Shown piece after piece: positions 45,295 to 54,822 of a stretch of 64,000 nt of DNA. The first letter of the stretch is position 1. Each line of letters opens with the position of its first letter. Source of the stretch: Pseudomonas guariconensis (lineage in GTDB: Bacteria > Pseudomonadota > Gammaproteobacteria > Pseudomonadales > Pseudomonadaceae). The notes under the pieces were generated by a model that was not told the DNA's origin, ran no database searches, and saw only the letters and a program-made list of their open reading frames with translations. The stretch is taken from positions 372,001-436,000 of the forward strand of contig NZ_FMYX01000002.1 of NCBI RefSeq assembly GCF_900102675.1, given 5' to 3'. The position numbers and the translations under genes were made by a program.

Positions 45295-46266
45295 TCAGAC
45301 CGCCATCGGCGCGGTCATCGGTGCATGGTGCTCGTACCCTTCCAGCCAGAAGTCGCTCGGCTCGATCTTCTCCAGCCACTCGGGCTCGTACTTGCCCGTC
45401 TCTGCGAACGCCGGCACGCGGTCGCTGATCACCAGTTTCGGCGCTGCCAATGGCTCGCGCTTCATCTGCTCGTTCAGCATGTCCAGGTGGTTTTCATACA
45501 CATGGGCATCGCCGATGAAATAGGTGAACCAGCGCGGGGTGTAGCCGGTCAGCCGGCCGAATAGCGACAGCAGCGCCGCGCCTTCGGTGAGGTTGAACGG
45601 TGTGCCCAGGCCCAGGTCGTTGGAACGGATGTAGAGCGTCAGGGAAATTTCCTTGGTCTCGACATTGGGGTGGAACTGATACAGCAGGTGGCACGGCGGC
45701 AGGGCCATTTCATCGAGCTGGGCGCAGTTCCAGCCGTGGAACAGAATGCGGCGGCTGCCCGGGTCGTGGGCGATGGTGTCCAGGCACTGGCGCACCTGGT
45801 CGATGGCCTTGTACAGGATGACGAACGCCTGGCCGTCTTCTTCATCCTGGGCGATGCGGCGAAAGCCTGCCTTCTCGGCCATCTCGATGGCCGCCGGATT
45901 GCTCAGCGGGATGCGCTTGTAGCCCGGCCACTGGCGCCATTGCACGCCGTAGATTTCACCCAGGTCGTCGTGGCCCTGGCGGAAGGGATTGGCCAGCCAC
46001 TGAGCGTTCTCGTTGGCGTTCTGGTCCCAGACCTTGCAGCCCAACTCACGGAACTGCCCGGCATTCTTCACGCCGCGCAAAAAACCCACCATCTCGCCGA
46101 TCGCCGACTTGAACGCCAACTTGCGCGTGGTGATGGCCGGGAAGCCCTTCTGCAGGTCGAAACGCAGCATGGCGCCCGGCAGACTGATGGTGCGGATGCC
46201 GGTGCGGTTTTCCTGCAACGTACCGTTTTCGATGACGTCACGGACCAGGTCTAGATACTGTTTCAT
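45295..46266 (-). CDS. thyA: Thymidylate synthase ThyA
   Basis: A 323-residue enzyme methylating dUMP to dTMP with methylene-tetrahydrofolate. Present are [23 protein letters not shown], the catalytic Cys in [24 protein letters not shown] and [12 protein letters not shown]. It is about 60 residues longer than E. coli ThyA because of insertions between residues 80 and 160, which is usual in pseudomonads. It follows lgt by 48 bases on the same strand, as in E. coli. Confidence 0.97.
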   Translation of the reverse strand: MKQYLDLVRDVIENGTLQENRTGIRTISLPGAMLRFDLQKGFPAITTRKLAFKSAIGEMVGFLRGVKNAGQFRELGCKVWDQNANENAQWLANPFRQGHDDLGEIYGVQWRQWPGYKRIPLSNPAAIEMAEKAGFRRIAQDEEDGQAFVILYKAIDQVRQCLDTIAHDPGSRRILFHGWNCAQLDEMALPPCHLLYQFHPNVETKEISLTLYIRSNDLGLGTPFNLTEGAALLSLFGRLTGYTPRWFTYFIGDAHVYENHLDMLNEQMKREPLAAPKLVISDRVPAFAETGKYEPEWLEKIEPSDFWLEGYEHHAPMTAPMAV

Positions 46267-46314
46267 GGCTTACCTGTAGCAAGAACGGCAGGGGGATCGC
46301 CCCTGCCGTGAGAG

Positions 46315-47124
46315 TCAAACGGTGGCCTTGGCCGTAGGTTTGCGGTTGTAGGCCCACCAGATCAGGAAGATGCCGCCGGCGATCATCGGCACGCAGAGCA
46401 ACTGACCCATGGTCAACCAGCCGAAGGCGATGTACCCCAGCTGGGCGTCGGGTACCCGCACGAATTCCACGATGAAGCGGAAAATCCCGTAGAACAGCGC
46501 GAACATGCCGGAAACGGCCATGGTCGGGCGCGGTTTGCGCGAGTACAGCCAAAGGATCACGAATAATGCCACACCTTCGAGGGCGAACTGGTACAGCTGC
46601 GACGGGTGACGCGGCAGTTGCGCCGGGTCGCTGAACGGCGGGAAGACCATCGCCCAAGGCAGGTCGGTGGCCTTGCCCCACAGCTCGGCGTTGATGAAAT
46701 TGCCGATGCGCCCGGCGCCCAGGCCGATCGGCACCAGCGGGGCGACGAAGTCCATCAGCTCGAAGAACGACTTGTTGTTGCGCTTGCCGAACCACAATGC
46801 CGCCAGCATCACGCCGATGAAGCCACCGTGGAACGACATGCCGCCCTTCCAGACCTCGAAGATCAACGTCGGATTGGCCAAGTACTGGTGCAGGTCATAG
46901 AACAGCACATAGCCCAGGCGCCCACCGACGATCACCCCCATGGACAGCCAGAACACCAGATCGGAGAGTTTCTCGCGGGTCCAGGTGGGATCGAAGCGGT
47001 TCAACCGGCGCGAGGCCAGCAGCCAGGCGCCGCCGATGCCGATCAGGTACATCAGGCCGTACCAGTGGATTTTCAGCGGCCCGATGGCCACGGCCACGGG
47101 GTCGATCTGCGGGTAAGGCAGCAT
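46315..47124 (-). CDS. lgt: Prolipoprotein diacylglyceryl transferase Lgt
   Basis: A 269-residue inner-membrane enzyme that attaches diacylglycerol to the lipobox Cys of prolipoproteins. Typical segments are [35 protein letters not shown] (with the essential His) and the Lgt signature [17 protein letters not shown] chose MLPYPQ because GAGAGG is 7 bases before it; an ATG two codons earlier lies too close to that site. Third gene of a TauE-like, lgt, thyA run. Confidence 0.96.
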   Translation of the reverse strand: MLPYPQIDPVAVAIGPLKIHWYGLMYLIGIGGAWLLASRRLNRFDPTWTREKLSDLVFWLSMGVIVGGRLGYVLFYDLHQYLANPTLIFEVWKGGMSFHGGFIGVMLAALWFGKRNNKSFFELMDFVAPLVPIGLGAGRIGNFINAELWGKATDLPWAMVFPPFSDPAQLPRHPSQLYQFALEGVALFVILWLYSRKPRPTMAVSGMFALFYGIFRFIVEFVRVPDAQLGYIAFGWLTMGQLLCVPMIAGGIFLIWWAYNRKPTAKATV

Positions 47125-47140
47125 TGTCATTCCTCTCGGG

Positions 47141-47923
47141 TTAAATCAAAAAGCTCAGACCGACGCAAAACAGCAGCGCGGCGAACAGGCGCTTGAGCAA
47201 ACGCGGCGACAACCTGTGCGCCAGGCGGGCACCGAATCGGGCGAAGAACATGCTGGTGACCGCGATACCCACCAGCGCAGGAAGATAGACGTAACCGATG
47301 CTGTGAGCCGGCAAGTGCTGCTCGTTCCAACCCAGCCACATGAAGCTCAGGGCACTGGCCACGGCAATCGGCAAACCACAGGCCGACGAGGTCGCCACTG
47401 CCTGCTGCATCGGCAGGCTGCGCCAGGTCAGGAACGGCACGGTCAGCGAGCCGCCGCCGATGCCGAAGATCGCCGAGGCCCAGCCGATCACGCTGCCAGC
47501 AGCGGTCAGGCCAGGCTTGCCGGGGATACCACGGCTGGCCTTGGGCTTGAGGTCCAAGGCCATCTGCGCGGCGATCACCAGGGCGAACACGCCGATGATC
47601 TTCTGCAGCATCGGGCCTTGGATCAGCGAGGCAGTCTTGGCCCCGACCAGCGCGCCGAGCAGGATGCCCAGGGTCATCCAGGCGAAGATCGGCCACTGCA
47701 CCGCGCCCTTGCGCTGATGCTCGAGCACGGCATTGATCGACGTGAAGACGATGGTCGCCAGCGACGTGCCGACGGCCAAGTGAGTCAGTACCGAAGGGTC
47801 GAAGCCCTGCAGGGTGAAGCTGAACACCAGCACCGGCACGATGATGATGCCACCGCCCACACCGAACAGCCCGGCCAACACACCGGCGCAGGCCCCCAAC
47901 AGCAGATAGAGTACGAATTCCAT
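47141..47923 (-). CDS. TauE/SafE family membrane exporter
   Basis: A 260-residue protein with about eight membrane helices and two TauE repeats, each marked by a glycine-rich turn ([14 protein letters not shown] near the N-terminus and [16 protein letters not shown] in the second half). The family moves sulfite, sulfoacetate or other organic anions across the inner membrane. The substrate cannot be read from sequence. It lies 16 bases upstream of lgt and is probably cotranscribed with it. Confidence 0.87.
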   Translation of the reverse strand: MEFVLYLLLGACAGVLAGLFGVGGGIIIVPVLVFSFTLQGFDPSVLTHLAVGTSLATIVFTSINAVLEHQRKGAVQWPIFAWMTLGILLGALVGAKTASLIQGPMLQKIIGVFALVIAAQMALDLKPKASRGIPGKPGLTAAGSVIGWASAIFGIGGGSLTVPFLTWRSLPMQQAVATSSACGLPIAVASALSFMWLGWNEQHLPAHSIGYVYLPALVGIAVTSMFFARFGARLAHRLSPRLLKRLFAALLFCVGLSFLI

Positions 47924-48054
47924 TCGTCGCCCCTTATGGAAACAATCCGCCATGGTAGCGGAAGCCAGCCCCGTGGCTCTAGTGAACTCTCTGTCAGGTG
48001 ATGGATAGACGCAGCCCTAGTGGGTAGAGTGGCCAAAACAACCGAGGCCCTGAC

Positions 48055-48801
48055 ATGTGCCTGATCGTTTTCGCCTGGCGGCCGGGGCACGCCCTGCCGC
48101 TGATCGTCGCGGCCAACCGTGACGAGTTCTACGCCCGCCCGACCCAGGCCCTGGCCGCCTGGGAGGACGCCCCGGGCGTGCATGCCGGTCGCGACCTGGA
48201 AGCCGGTGGCACCTGGCTGGGCATCGGCCCCCTGGGACGCTTCGCGGCGCTGACCAACATCCGTGACCCACAACAGCCACTCGGGCCACGCTCACGCGGC
48301 GAGCTGGTGGCGGCCTATCTGCGCGGGGACCTGGGCGTGGAGGCTTACCTCGACCAGGTGGCCAGCCGCAGCAGCCAGTACTCAGGATTCAATCTACTGG
48401 TGGACGATGCAGGGCAGCTGGGTTACCTGAACGCACGCCAGACCTCGCCGCGCCTGCTGGAGCCTGGGGTGTACGGGCTGTCCAATGCCGGGCTGGATAC
48501 GCCCTGGCCCAAGCTGATCAAGGCGCGTAATGGGCTGGAGGCGTTACTTGAGGATCCTCAGCCGGAGCATCTGCTGGCGTTGCTCGCCGATGCAGCGCCG
48601 GCCCATGACAGCGATCTGCCGGAAACTGGCGTGGGGTTGGCGACCGAGAAGCTGCTGTCGAGCGTGTTCATTGCCAGCCAGAACTATGGAACACGGGCGA
48701 GTACGGTATTGCTGGTCGATGACCAAGGACGGCGGCGAATCATCGAGCGCAGTTTCGGGCCCTTTGGCGGGCACTTGGGAGAGGTCGAGCTGCTGGTCTG
48801 A
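48055..48801 (+). CDS. NRDE family (TANGO2-like) protein
   Basis: A 248-residue protein with the family-naming motif AANRDEFYARPT after MCLIVFAW, and GGTWLGIGPLGRFAALTNIRD shortly after. The N-terminal Cys2 could be a nucleophile after Met removal, as in Ntn-type hydrolases. The human homologue TANGO2 has been linked to heme or lipid handling; the bacterial role is unclear. Divergent from the TauE-like gene and convergent with ptsP. Confidence 0.9.
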   Translation: MCLIVFAWRPGHALPLIVAANRDEFYARPTQALAAWEDAPGVHAGRDLEAGGTWLGIGPLGRFAALTNIRDPQQPLGPRSRGELVAAYLRGDLGVEAYLDQVASRSSQYSGFNLLVDDAGQLGYLNARQTSPRLLEPGVYGLSNAGLDTPWPKLIKARNGLEALLEDPQPEHLLALLADAAPAHDSDLPETGVGLATEKLLSSVFIASQNYGTRASTVLLVDDQGRRRIIERSFGPFGGHLGEVELLV

Positions 48802-48817
48802 AAGGCATTGGTGTATC

Positions 48818-48849
48818 GGCCTCTTCGCGGGTTTACCCACGAAGAGGCC
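48818..48849. repeat. Extended REP palindrome between the NRDE gene and ptsP
   Basis: GGCCTCTTCG and CGAAGAGGCC form 10-bp perfect arms around CGGGTTTACCCA. It can fold into a long hairpin at the end of two convergent genes. Confidence 0.8.
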
Positions 48850-48859
48850 AGGAGTGATG

Positions 48860-51139
48860 TCAGAGGGTCTTGTTGGCCCCAGGCCCGATCATCCGCGCCA
48901 GCCCCAGGTTCTTCAGGGCCAACTGCAGCGAACTGTGGATAACCTGCGGGTTGTCATGGCTCATGGCATCGACCAGCAGTTCCTTGGCCTTGCTCATGTT
49001 GATCTGACGCAGCATCCACTTCACCTTTGGCAGGTTGGTGGCGTTCATCGACAGGCTATCGAAGCCCATCGCCATCAGCAGCACGGCGGCAGCTGGATCG
49101 CCGGCCATCTCACCGCAAATGCTCACCGGTTTGCCTTCTTCATGGGCGACGCTGACCACGGTCTGCAAGGCCTGAAGCACCGCTGGATGCAAGTAGTCGT
49201 AGAGGTCGGCGACGCGCGGGTTGTTGCGATCGACCGCCAACAGGTACTGGGTAAGGTCGTTGGAACCGACCGACAGGAAGTCCACCTGACGCGCAAGCTC
49301 GCGGGTCTGGTACACCGCGGCAGGAATTTCGACCATCACCCCGACCGGCGGCATCGGCACATCGGTGCCTTCGTCCCGCACCTCGCCCCAGGCGCGGTGG
49401 ATCAGGTGCAGCGCCTCTTCCAGCTCATGGATGCCGGAGATCATCGGCAGCAGAATGCGTAGATTGTTCAGGCCCTCGCTGGCCTTGAGCATGGCGCGGG
49501 TCTGCACCAGGAAGATTTCTGGGTGGTCGAGGGTCACACGGATGCCACGCCAGCCCAGGAAGGGGTTTTCTTCCTTGATCGGGAAGTACGAAAGCGCTTT
49601 GTCGCCGCCGATATCGAGGCTGCGCATGGTCACAGGCAGCGGATGGAACGCCTGCAGTTGCTCACGGTAGATCGTCAGCTGTTCCTTCTCGCTGGGGAAA
49701 CGCTGGTTGATCATGAAAGGCACTTCGGTGCGGTACAGGCCCACGCCTTCGGCACCACGCTGCTGGGCACGGGCGACATCGGCCAGCAGCCCCGTGTTGA
49801 CCCACAACGGCATGCGGTGGCCATCCGGGGTCACGCACGGCAGCTCACGCAGGGCATCCAGCCCCTGGGCCAGCTGGCGCTCCTCCTCGACCACGTCGCT
49901 GTACTGCTTGCGCAGCACCTCGCCCGGGTTGGTGAACACCTCACCCTTGTAGCCGTCGACGATCATTTCGATGCCGTCGACCTTCGAGTACGGCAGGTCG
50001 ACCAGGCCCATGACCGTCGGGATACCCATGGCCCGAGCCAGGATCGCCACGTGGGAGTTGCCCGAGCCGAGTACCGAGACCAGGCCGACCAGCTTGCCCT
50101 CCGGTACCTCGCCGAGCATCGCCGGGGTCAGTTCCTCGCTCACCAGGATGGTGTTGTCCGGGTAGACCAGCGTCTGCGAGCGCGCCTCCTGGAGATAGGC
50201 CAGCAGGCGCCGGCCCAGGTCCTTGACGTCCGATGCCCGCTCACGCAGGTAATCGTCGTCCATCAACTCGAAGCGGCTGACGTGCTCGCCCACCACCTGG
50301 CGCAGGGCGCCCTGGGCCCATTGGCCTGTCTTGATGACCTGCGCCACCTCGCCGCCCAAAGCCGCGTCCTCGAGCATCATCAGGTAGACGTCGAACAGCG
50401 CGCGCTCTTCCGGGCGCAACTGGGTGGCGAGCTTGGCCGACAGCTTGCGCATGTCGGCGCGCACACCTTCCAGAGCGGTGTTGAACAGCTTGAGTTCGGT
50501 GTCGATGTCCTCGACGGTCTTGTCCGGGACCACTTCCAGATCGGCCGGCGGCAGCATCACCACGGCCTTGCCGACGGCAGCGCCCGGCGAGCCAGGCACA
50601 CCGACGAAGCGCGCCTCCTGGATGCCCTTGCCCTGGCGGCCCAGGCCCCGGATGGAGCCGGTGGCCTCGGCATGGGCGATAACGCCTGCGAGCTGGGCGC
50701 TCATGGTGACCAGGAAGGCTTCTTCGCCTTCGTCGAACTGGCGGCGCTCCTTTTGCTGGATGACCAACACCCCGACCACACGACGGTGGTGGATGATCGG
50801 TGCACCGAGGAAGGAGGCGAAGCGCTCCTCGCCGGTTTCGGCGAAGTAGCGATAACGGGGGTGAGCGGCGGCGTCTTCGAGGTTCAGCGGCTCTTCCCGG
50901 GTACCGACCAGGCCGACCAGGCCTTCGTTGGGGGCCATGCTGACCTTGCCGATGGAGCGTTTGTTCAAGCCCTCGGTGGCCATGAGCACGAATCGGTTGG
51001 TATCCGGATCGAGCAGGTAGACCGAGCAGACCTGGCTGCCCATGGCTTCCTTGACGCGCAAGACAATGATCCCCAACGCCGTCTTGAGATCTTTGGCGGA
51101 GTTCACTTCCTGGACGATCTTGCGCAGCGTATTGAGCAT
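48860..51139 (-). CDS. ptsP: PtsP, enzyme I of the nitrogen phosphotransfer system
   Basis: A 759-residue protein that passes phosphate from PEP to NPr. Residues about 1-165 are a GAF sensor domain, then an enzyme I domain starts at GVPGSPGAAVGKA. The phosphorylated His is in GSGNSHVAILARAMG (about residue 363), and the PEP-binding C-terminal barrel has GVGLYRTEVPFM, SLDIGGDKALSYF and SICGEMAGDP. PtsP affects carbon/nitrogen balance and, in Pseudomonas, polyhydroxyalkanoate and virulence traits. It follows rppH by 22 bases, the order also seen in E. coli. Confidence 0.96.
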   Translation of the reverse strand: MLNTLRKIVQEVNSAKDLKTALGIIVLRVKEAMGSQVCSVYLLDPDTNRFVLMATEGLNKRSIGKVSMAPNEGLVGLVGTREEPLNLEDAAAHPRYRYFAETGEERFASFLGAPIIHHRRVVGVLVIQQKERRQFDEGEEAFLVTMSAQLAGVIAHAEATGSIRGLGRQGKGIQEARFVGVPGSPGAAVGKAVVMLPPADLEVVPDKTVEDIDTELKLFNTALEGVRADMRKLSAKLATQLRPEERALFDVYLMMLEDAALGGEVAQVIKTGQWAQGALRQVVGEHVSRFELMDDDYLRERASDVKDLGRRLLAYLQEARSQTLVYPDNTILVSEELTPAMLGEVPEGKLVGLVSVLGSGNSHVAILARAMGIPTVMGLVDLPYSKVDGIEMIVDGYKGEVFTNPGEVLRKQYSDVVEEERQLAQGLDALRELPCVTPDGHRMPLWVNTGLLADVARAQQRGAEGVGLYRTEVPFMINQRFPSEKEQLTIYREQLQAFHPLPVTMRSLDIGGDKALSYFPIKEENPFLGWRGIRVTLDHPEIFLVQTRAMLKASEGLNNLRILLPMISGIHELEEALHLIHRAWGEVRDEGTDVPMPPVGVMVEIPAAVYQTRELARQVDFLSVGSNDLTQYLLAVDRNNPRVADLYDYLHPAVLQALQTVVSVAHEEGKPVSICGEMAGDPAAAVLLMAMGFDSLSMNATNLPKVKWMLRQINMSKAKELLVDAMSHDNPQVIHSSLQLALKNLGLARMIGPGANKTL

Positions 51140-51161
51140 GGCTCGGGGTCGGACTCCGTCG

Positions 51162-51641
51162 TCAGTCGCGCGTCAACAGGCGCGGGGCTAGCTCTTTCAA
51201 GGCGCGGCGATAGACCTCACGCTTGAATGTCACCACCTGGCCCAAGGGATACCAGTAGCTGACCCAACGCCAGCCGTCGAATTCCGGCTTGCCGGTCAGG
51301 TCCATGCGTACCCGCTGCTCATTGCTCACAAGGCGCAGCAGGAACCACTTCTGTTTCTGGCCAATGCACAGGGGCTGGCTGTGGGTGCGCACCAGGCGCT
51401 GGGGTAAACGATAACGCAACCAGCCACGGGTGCAGGCAAGAATTTCCACATCCTCGCGTTCCAGGCCTACTTCTTCGTTCAGCTCGCGGTACAGGGCGTC
51501 TTCCGGCGTCTCGTCAGGGTTGATGCCACCCTGGGGGAATTGCCAGGCATCCTGGTTGATCCGTCGAGCCCATAGCACCTGCCCGGCATCATTCGTAAGA
51601 ATGATCCCGACATTGGGGCGAAAACCATCCGGGTCGATCAC
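51162..51641 (-). CDS. rppH: RNA 5'-pyrophosphohydrolase RppH
   Basis: A 159-residue Nudix hydrolase that removes pyrophosphate from mRNA 5' ends and triggers decay. Start [14 protein letters not shown] uses GTG 51641, with GAGG eight bases before it; this gives the standard family length. The Nudix box is [23 protein letters not shown]. RppH-typical WQFPQGG and QKWFLLRL follow. An ATG 14 codons upstream is in frame but would add an unusual leader. Confidence 0.94.
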   Translation of the reverse strand: MIDPDGFRPNVGIILTNDAGQVLWARRINQDAWQFPQGGINPDETPEDALYRELNEEVGLEREDVEILACTRGWLRYRLPQRLVRTHSQPLCIGQKQKWFLLRLVSNEQRVRMDLTGKPEFDGWRWVSYWYPLGQVVTFKREVYRRALKELAPRLLTRD

Positions 51642-51924
51642 GGCAGCAACCTCGCAAACGCATGTCAACGCATTGTTCCACAAAGCTCACGAGCGCAGCA
51701 ACGCGCCCGCCAAGCTTATGTGCGGCGAGGTGAAAACTCTGTGTTCCATGGGGTCTTGCCGGGGCCCGGCTCATGAACGTCGCCGAGGGTCTGTAACGAT
51801 ATACCGCGGTTTCATGAAGGGTTGGTGACGGAGCATCGCAGCTGCGCCAGCGCCTACCTTTCAAAGCGGATCCAGGTGGAAGCTGGCCAAGCCTGCGATG
51901 GGGCGTGGAACGACCCCTTGGGGC
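51642..51924. other. Gap between rppH and DUF2269 gene
   Basis: 283 bases upstream of rppH. I see no convincing gene, RNA or repeat here; it should contain the rppH promoter. Confidence 0.5.
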
Positions 51925-52350
51925 TCAGATCGGCTTGGCGCCCATCAGTCCGGCGATGGAGAGCAAGCACACGCCACTGATCAACGCCAACGCCAGGGTG
52001 AAGCGCAACCCCGTGGGTTCAGCCTTGCGCAGCCGGTTGAGACGGACCAACAACCACCAGGCAGTGAACGCGCCCACGCTGTAAATGACGCTGGAGGCCA
52101 GTAACCACGTCTGCCCCAGGGGCCAGCCGATCAGGTGCACCAGCCACCAACCGGTGAACGGCATGCTCACCAAGCAAACGCCCATCAACAACCAGACAAA
52201 CACCAGAGGCCGGCGCAGCAGCTTGCCGTAGGCCTCGGCATCGCCACGACGGCGGGCAGCGACGGTCCAGATCGCCAGGCCCAGCGCGCCCAGTAGCAAC
52301 AACACGGTGGCACCGATGTGCAGGGCCTTGAGGGTGGTCAGGTATTCCAT
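51925..52350 (-). CDS. DUF2269-like small membrane protein
   Basis: A 141-residue protein with four predicted membrane helices (about residues 5-27, 48-70, 78-100 and 115-136). LKALHIGATVLLLLGA at the N-terminus and FTGWWLVHL in the middle resemble DUF2269 (predicted integral membrane) proteins. Function unknown. It lies 38 bases after ilvA on the same strand. Confidence 0.75.
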   Translation of the reverse strand: MEYLTTLKALHIGATVLLLLGALGLAIWTVAARRRGDAEAYGKLLRRPLVFVWLLMGVCLVSMPFTGWWLVHLIGWPLGQTWLLASSVIYSVGAFTAWWLLVRLNRLRKAEPTGLRFTLALALISGVCLLSIAGLMGAKPI

Positions 52351-52388
52351 ATCTTGACGTCCTTGAGCGATAGGGCAAGCTTAGTCGT

Positions 52389-53903
52389 TTAGCCCAGGAA
52401 CAGCTTGTAAGCCGGGTTATCGGTCTCGTCCCAGTAGGGGTAGCCGATCTTGGCCAGTGCCGCCGGTACCAGGTGGCGTTCGTCGTCCGGTACCTGCAGG
52501 CCTGCGACCACTCGGCCATCGGCTGCGCCGTGATTGCGGTAGTGGAACATGGAGATGTTCCAGCGACCGCCGAGTTTATTGAGGAAATTGAACAGCGCCC
52601 CTGGGCGCTCGGGGAACTCGAAGCGCAGCACCATCTCGTCGCTGGCCCCTGCCGAGTGCCCGCCGACCATGTGGCGGATATGCAGCTTGGCCAGTTCGTT
52701 GTCGGTCAGGTCGGTGACAGGGAAGCCTTGCTCGGTCAGTTGCTGGACCAGCATCGCCCGCGGATCGGTTTCAGGGTGAGTCTGCACGCCAACGAAGATG
52801 TGCGCTTCCTTGTCGGCGTGGTAACGGTAGTTGAACTCGGTGATCTGGCGCTTGCCGATCGCCTCGCAGAATGCCTTGAAGCTGCCCGGTCGCTCTGGAA
52901 TGGTCACAGCGATGATCGCCTCGCGCTTTTCGCCCAGTTCGGCGCGCTCGGCCACATGGCGCAGGCGGTCGAAATTGACGTTGGCACCCGAGTCGATCGC
53001 CACCAGGGTCTGGCCGGATACGCCATACAGCTCGACGTATTTCTTGATGCCCGCCACGCCCAAGGCGCCTGCAGGTTCGGTGATCGAGCGGGTATCGTCG
53101 TAGATATCCTTGATGGCAGCGCAAATCTCGTCGGTGCTGACCGTCACCACCTCGTCCACATACTGTCGGCAGATGTCGAAGGTATGCTGGCCGATCTGCG
53201 CCACCGCCACGCCGTCGGCGAACAGGCCGACCTGCGGCAGCACCACGCGCTCGCCTGCAGCCATCGCGGCCTGCAGGCAGTTGGAATCGTCCGGCTCGAC
53301 GCCGATCACCTTGATCTCGGGACGCAGGTACTTCACATAGGCGGCGATGCCGGCAATCAGGCCACCGCCGCCGACGGGCACGAAGATCGCGTCCAGGCGC
53401 CCCGGGTGCTGGCGCAGGATTTCCATGGCCACGGTGCCTTGACCGGCAATGGTGTGGGGGTCGTCATAGGGGTGGATGTAGACGAAGCCCTTCTCGTCGA
53501 CCAGCTTGAGCGAATAGGCCAGCGCCTCGGGGAAGGAGTCGCCGTGCAGCACCACCTTGCCGCCGCGCGAGCGCACGCCTTCGACCTTGATCTCCGGGGT
53601 GGTCTTAGGCATCACGATGGTTGCCTTGATACCCAATTCGCGCGCCGCCAGTGCCACACCTTGGGCATGGTTGCCGGCCGAGGCGGTGACCACGCCGCGG
53701 GCCAGTTCTTCTGGGCTCAGCTGCGCCAGTTTGTTGTACGCCCCACGGATCTTGAAGGAGAACACCGGCTGCAGATCCTCGCGCTTGAGCAGGACCTGGT
53801 TGCCCAGCCGCTTGCTCAACTGGCCAGCGCTCTGCAGCGGGGTTTCGACAGCGACGTCGTAGACGCGCGAGGTGAGGATCTTCTTGACGTACTGTTCGAG
53901 CAT
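52389..53903 (-). CDS. ilvA: Biosynthetic threonine dehydratase IlvA
   Basis: A 504-residue PLP enzyme that deaminates threonine to 2-oxobutyrate for isoleucine synthesis. The PLP lysine is in PVFSFKIRGAYNKL, substrate loop ASAGNHAQGVALAA, phosphate loop VGGGGLIAG. Residues about 330-504 hold two ACT-like domains for isoleucine/valine feedback, which marks the biosynthetic form. Divergent from rpiA with about 140 bases between starts. Confidence 0.96.
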   Translation of the reverse strand: MLEQYVKKILTSRVYDVAVETPLQSAGQLSKRLGNQVLLKREDLQPVFSFKIRGAYNKLAQLSPEELARGVVTASAGNHAQGVALAARELGIKATIVMPKTTPEIKVEGVRSRGGKVVLHGDSFPEALAYSLKLVDEKGFVYIHPYDDPHTIAGQGTVAMEILRQHPGRLDAIFVPVGGGGLIAGIAAYVKYLRPEIKVIGVEPDDSNCLQAAMAAGERVVLPQVGLFADGVAVAQIGQHTFDICRQYVDEVVTVSTDEICAAIKDIYDDTRSITEPAGALGVAGIKKYVELYGVSGQTLVAIDSGANVNFDRLRHVAERAELGEKREAIIAVTIPERPGSFKAFCEAIGKRQITEFNYRYHADKEAHIFVGVQTHPETDPRAMLVQQLTEQGFPVTDLTDNELAKLHIRHMVGGHSAGASDEMVLRFEFPERPGALFNFLNKLGGRWNISMFHYRNHGAADGRVVAGLQVPDDERHLVPAALAKIGYPYWDETDNPAYKLFLG

Positions 53904-54002
53904 CGGGAAAGCATCACTGGCCGCGGGACAAGGCCTGGGAGTCTACCGCAGCGCTACGTCGGGCGACCACAGCGAAACCGAGGTTTTGCCGGCACTTGCG
54001 TC

Positions 54003-54008
54003 TATAAT
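54003..54008 (+). promoter_or_regulatory. Probable -10 box of rpiA
   Basis: A perfect TATAAT 36 bases before the rpiA start; the -35 region is poorly conserved. Confidence 0.45.
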
Positions 54009-54044
54009 ACCGGGCTTTGAAATCCCGCCCCTCTCGGAGCCCGC

Positions 54045-54719
54045 ATGACCCAGGACCAACTCAAACAGGCCGTCGCCCAGGCTGCCGTCGACTTCATTCT
54101 GCCCAAGCTGGATGAGAAAAGCGTCGTCGGCGTCGGCACCGGTTCGACCGCCAACTTCTTCATCGATGCCCTGGCCAAGCACAAGACCGCCTTCGACGGC
54201 GCTGTCGCCAGCTCCGAAGCCACCGCCGAGCGCCTGAAGTCCCACGGCATCCCGGTGTACGAACTCAACAGTGTCAGCGAACTGGAGTTCTATGTGGACG
54301 GTGCCGACGAGAGCGATGCGCACCTGAACCTGATCAAGGGCGGCGGTGCGGCCCTGACCCGGGAGAAGATCGTCGCGGCGGTGGCCAAGACCTTCATCTG
54401 CATTGCCGACGCCAGCAAGCTGGTGCCCGTGCTGGGCGCCTTCCCGCTGCCGGTCGAGGTGATCCCCATGGCCCGCAGCCACGTGGCTCGCCAGTTGGTC
54501 AAGCTCGGCGGCGACCCGGTGTATCGCGAAGGCGTAGTGACCGACAACGGCAACGTCATTCTTGACGTGCACAACCTGCAAATCACCGACCCGGTCGGCC
54601 TGGAGTCGCAGATCAATGCCATCGTCGGCGTGGTCACCAACGGCCTGTTCGCGGCGCGTCCGGCGGACCTGCTGCTGCTCGGCACCGCCGAAGGCGTCAA
54701 GACGCTCAAGGCCGAGTAA
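54045..54719 (+). CDS. rpiA: Ribose-5-phosphate isomerase A
   Basis: A 224-residue pentose phosphate enzyme interconverting ribose 5-phosphate and ribulose 5-phosphate. Family segments are [43 protein letters not shown] with the active-site Asp and Glu residues, and [13 protein letters not shown]. Length is standard. Confidence 0.97.
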   Translation: MTQDQLKQAVAQAAVDFILPKLDEKSVVGVGTGSTANFFIDALAKHKTAFDGAVASSEATAERLKSHGIPVYELNSVSELEFYVDGADESDAHLNLIKGGGAALTREKIVAAVAKTFICIADASKLVPVLGAFPLPVEVIPMARSHVARQLVKLGGDPVYREGVVTDNGNVILDVHNLQITDPVGLESQINAIVGVVTNGLFAARPADLLLLGTAEGVKTLKAE

Positions 54720-54727
54720 CCCTTCTG

Positions 54728-54744
54728 GGGCTGCATTGCAGCCC
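54728..54744. terminator. GGGCTGCATTGCAGCCC hairpin after rpiA
   Basis: A self-complementary hairpin 8 bases past the rpiA stop, the same stem as at 33481 and 45266; no T-run follows. Confidence 0.5.
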
Positions 54745-54822
54745 GTTGAAGACCTCGCCAGTTTCCACCGGTATCCGGTGGGAGTTGGCGACTTCGAGCT
54801 CAGACCTGCTCGCGCCCCGCGT

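Noticed and set aside
51589..51864. Minus-strand frame overlapping the rppH upstream region
   Set aside because: No family resemblance, and it overlaps the rppH start in another frame.
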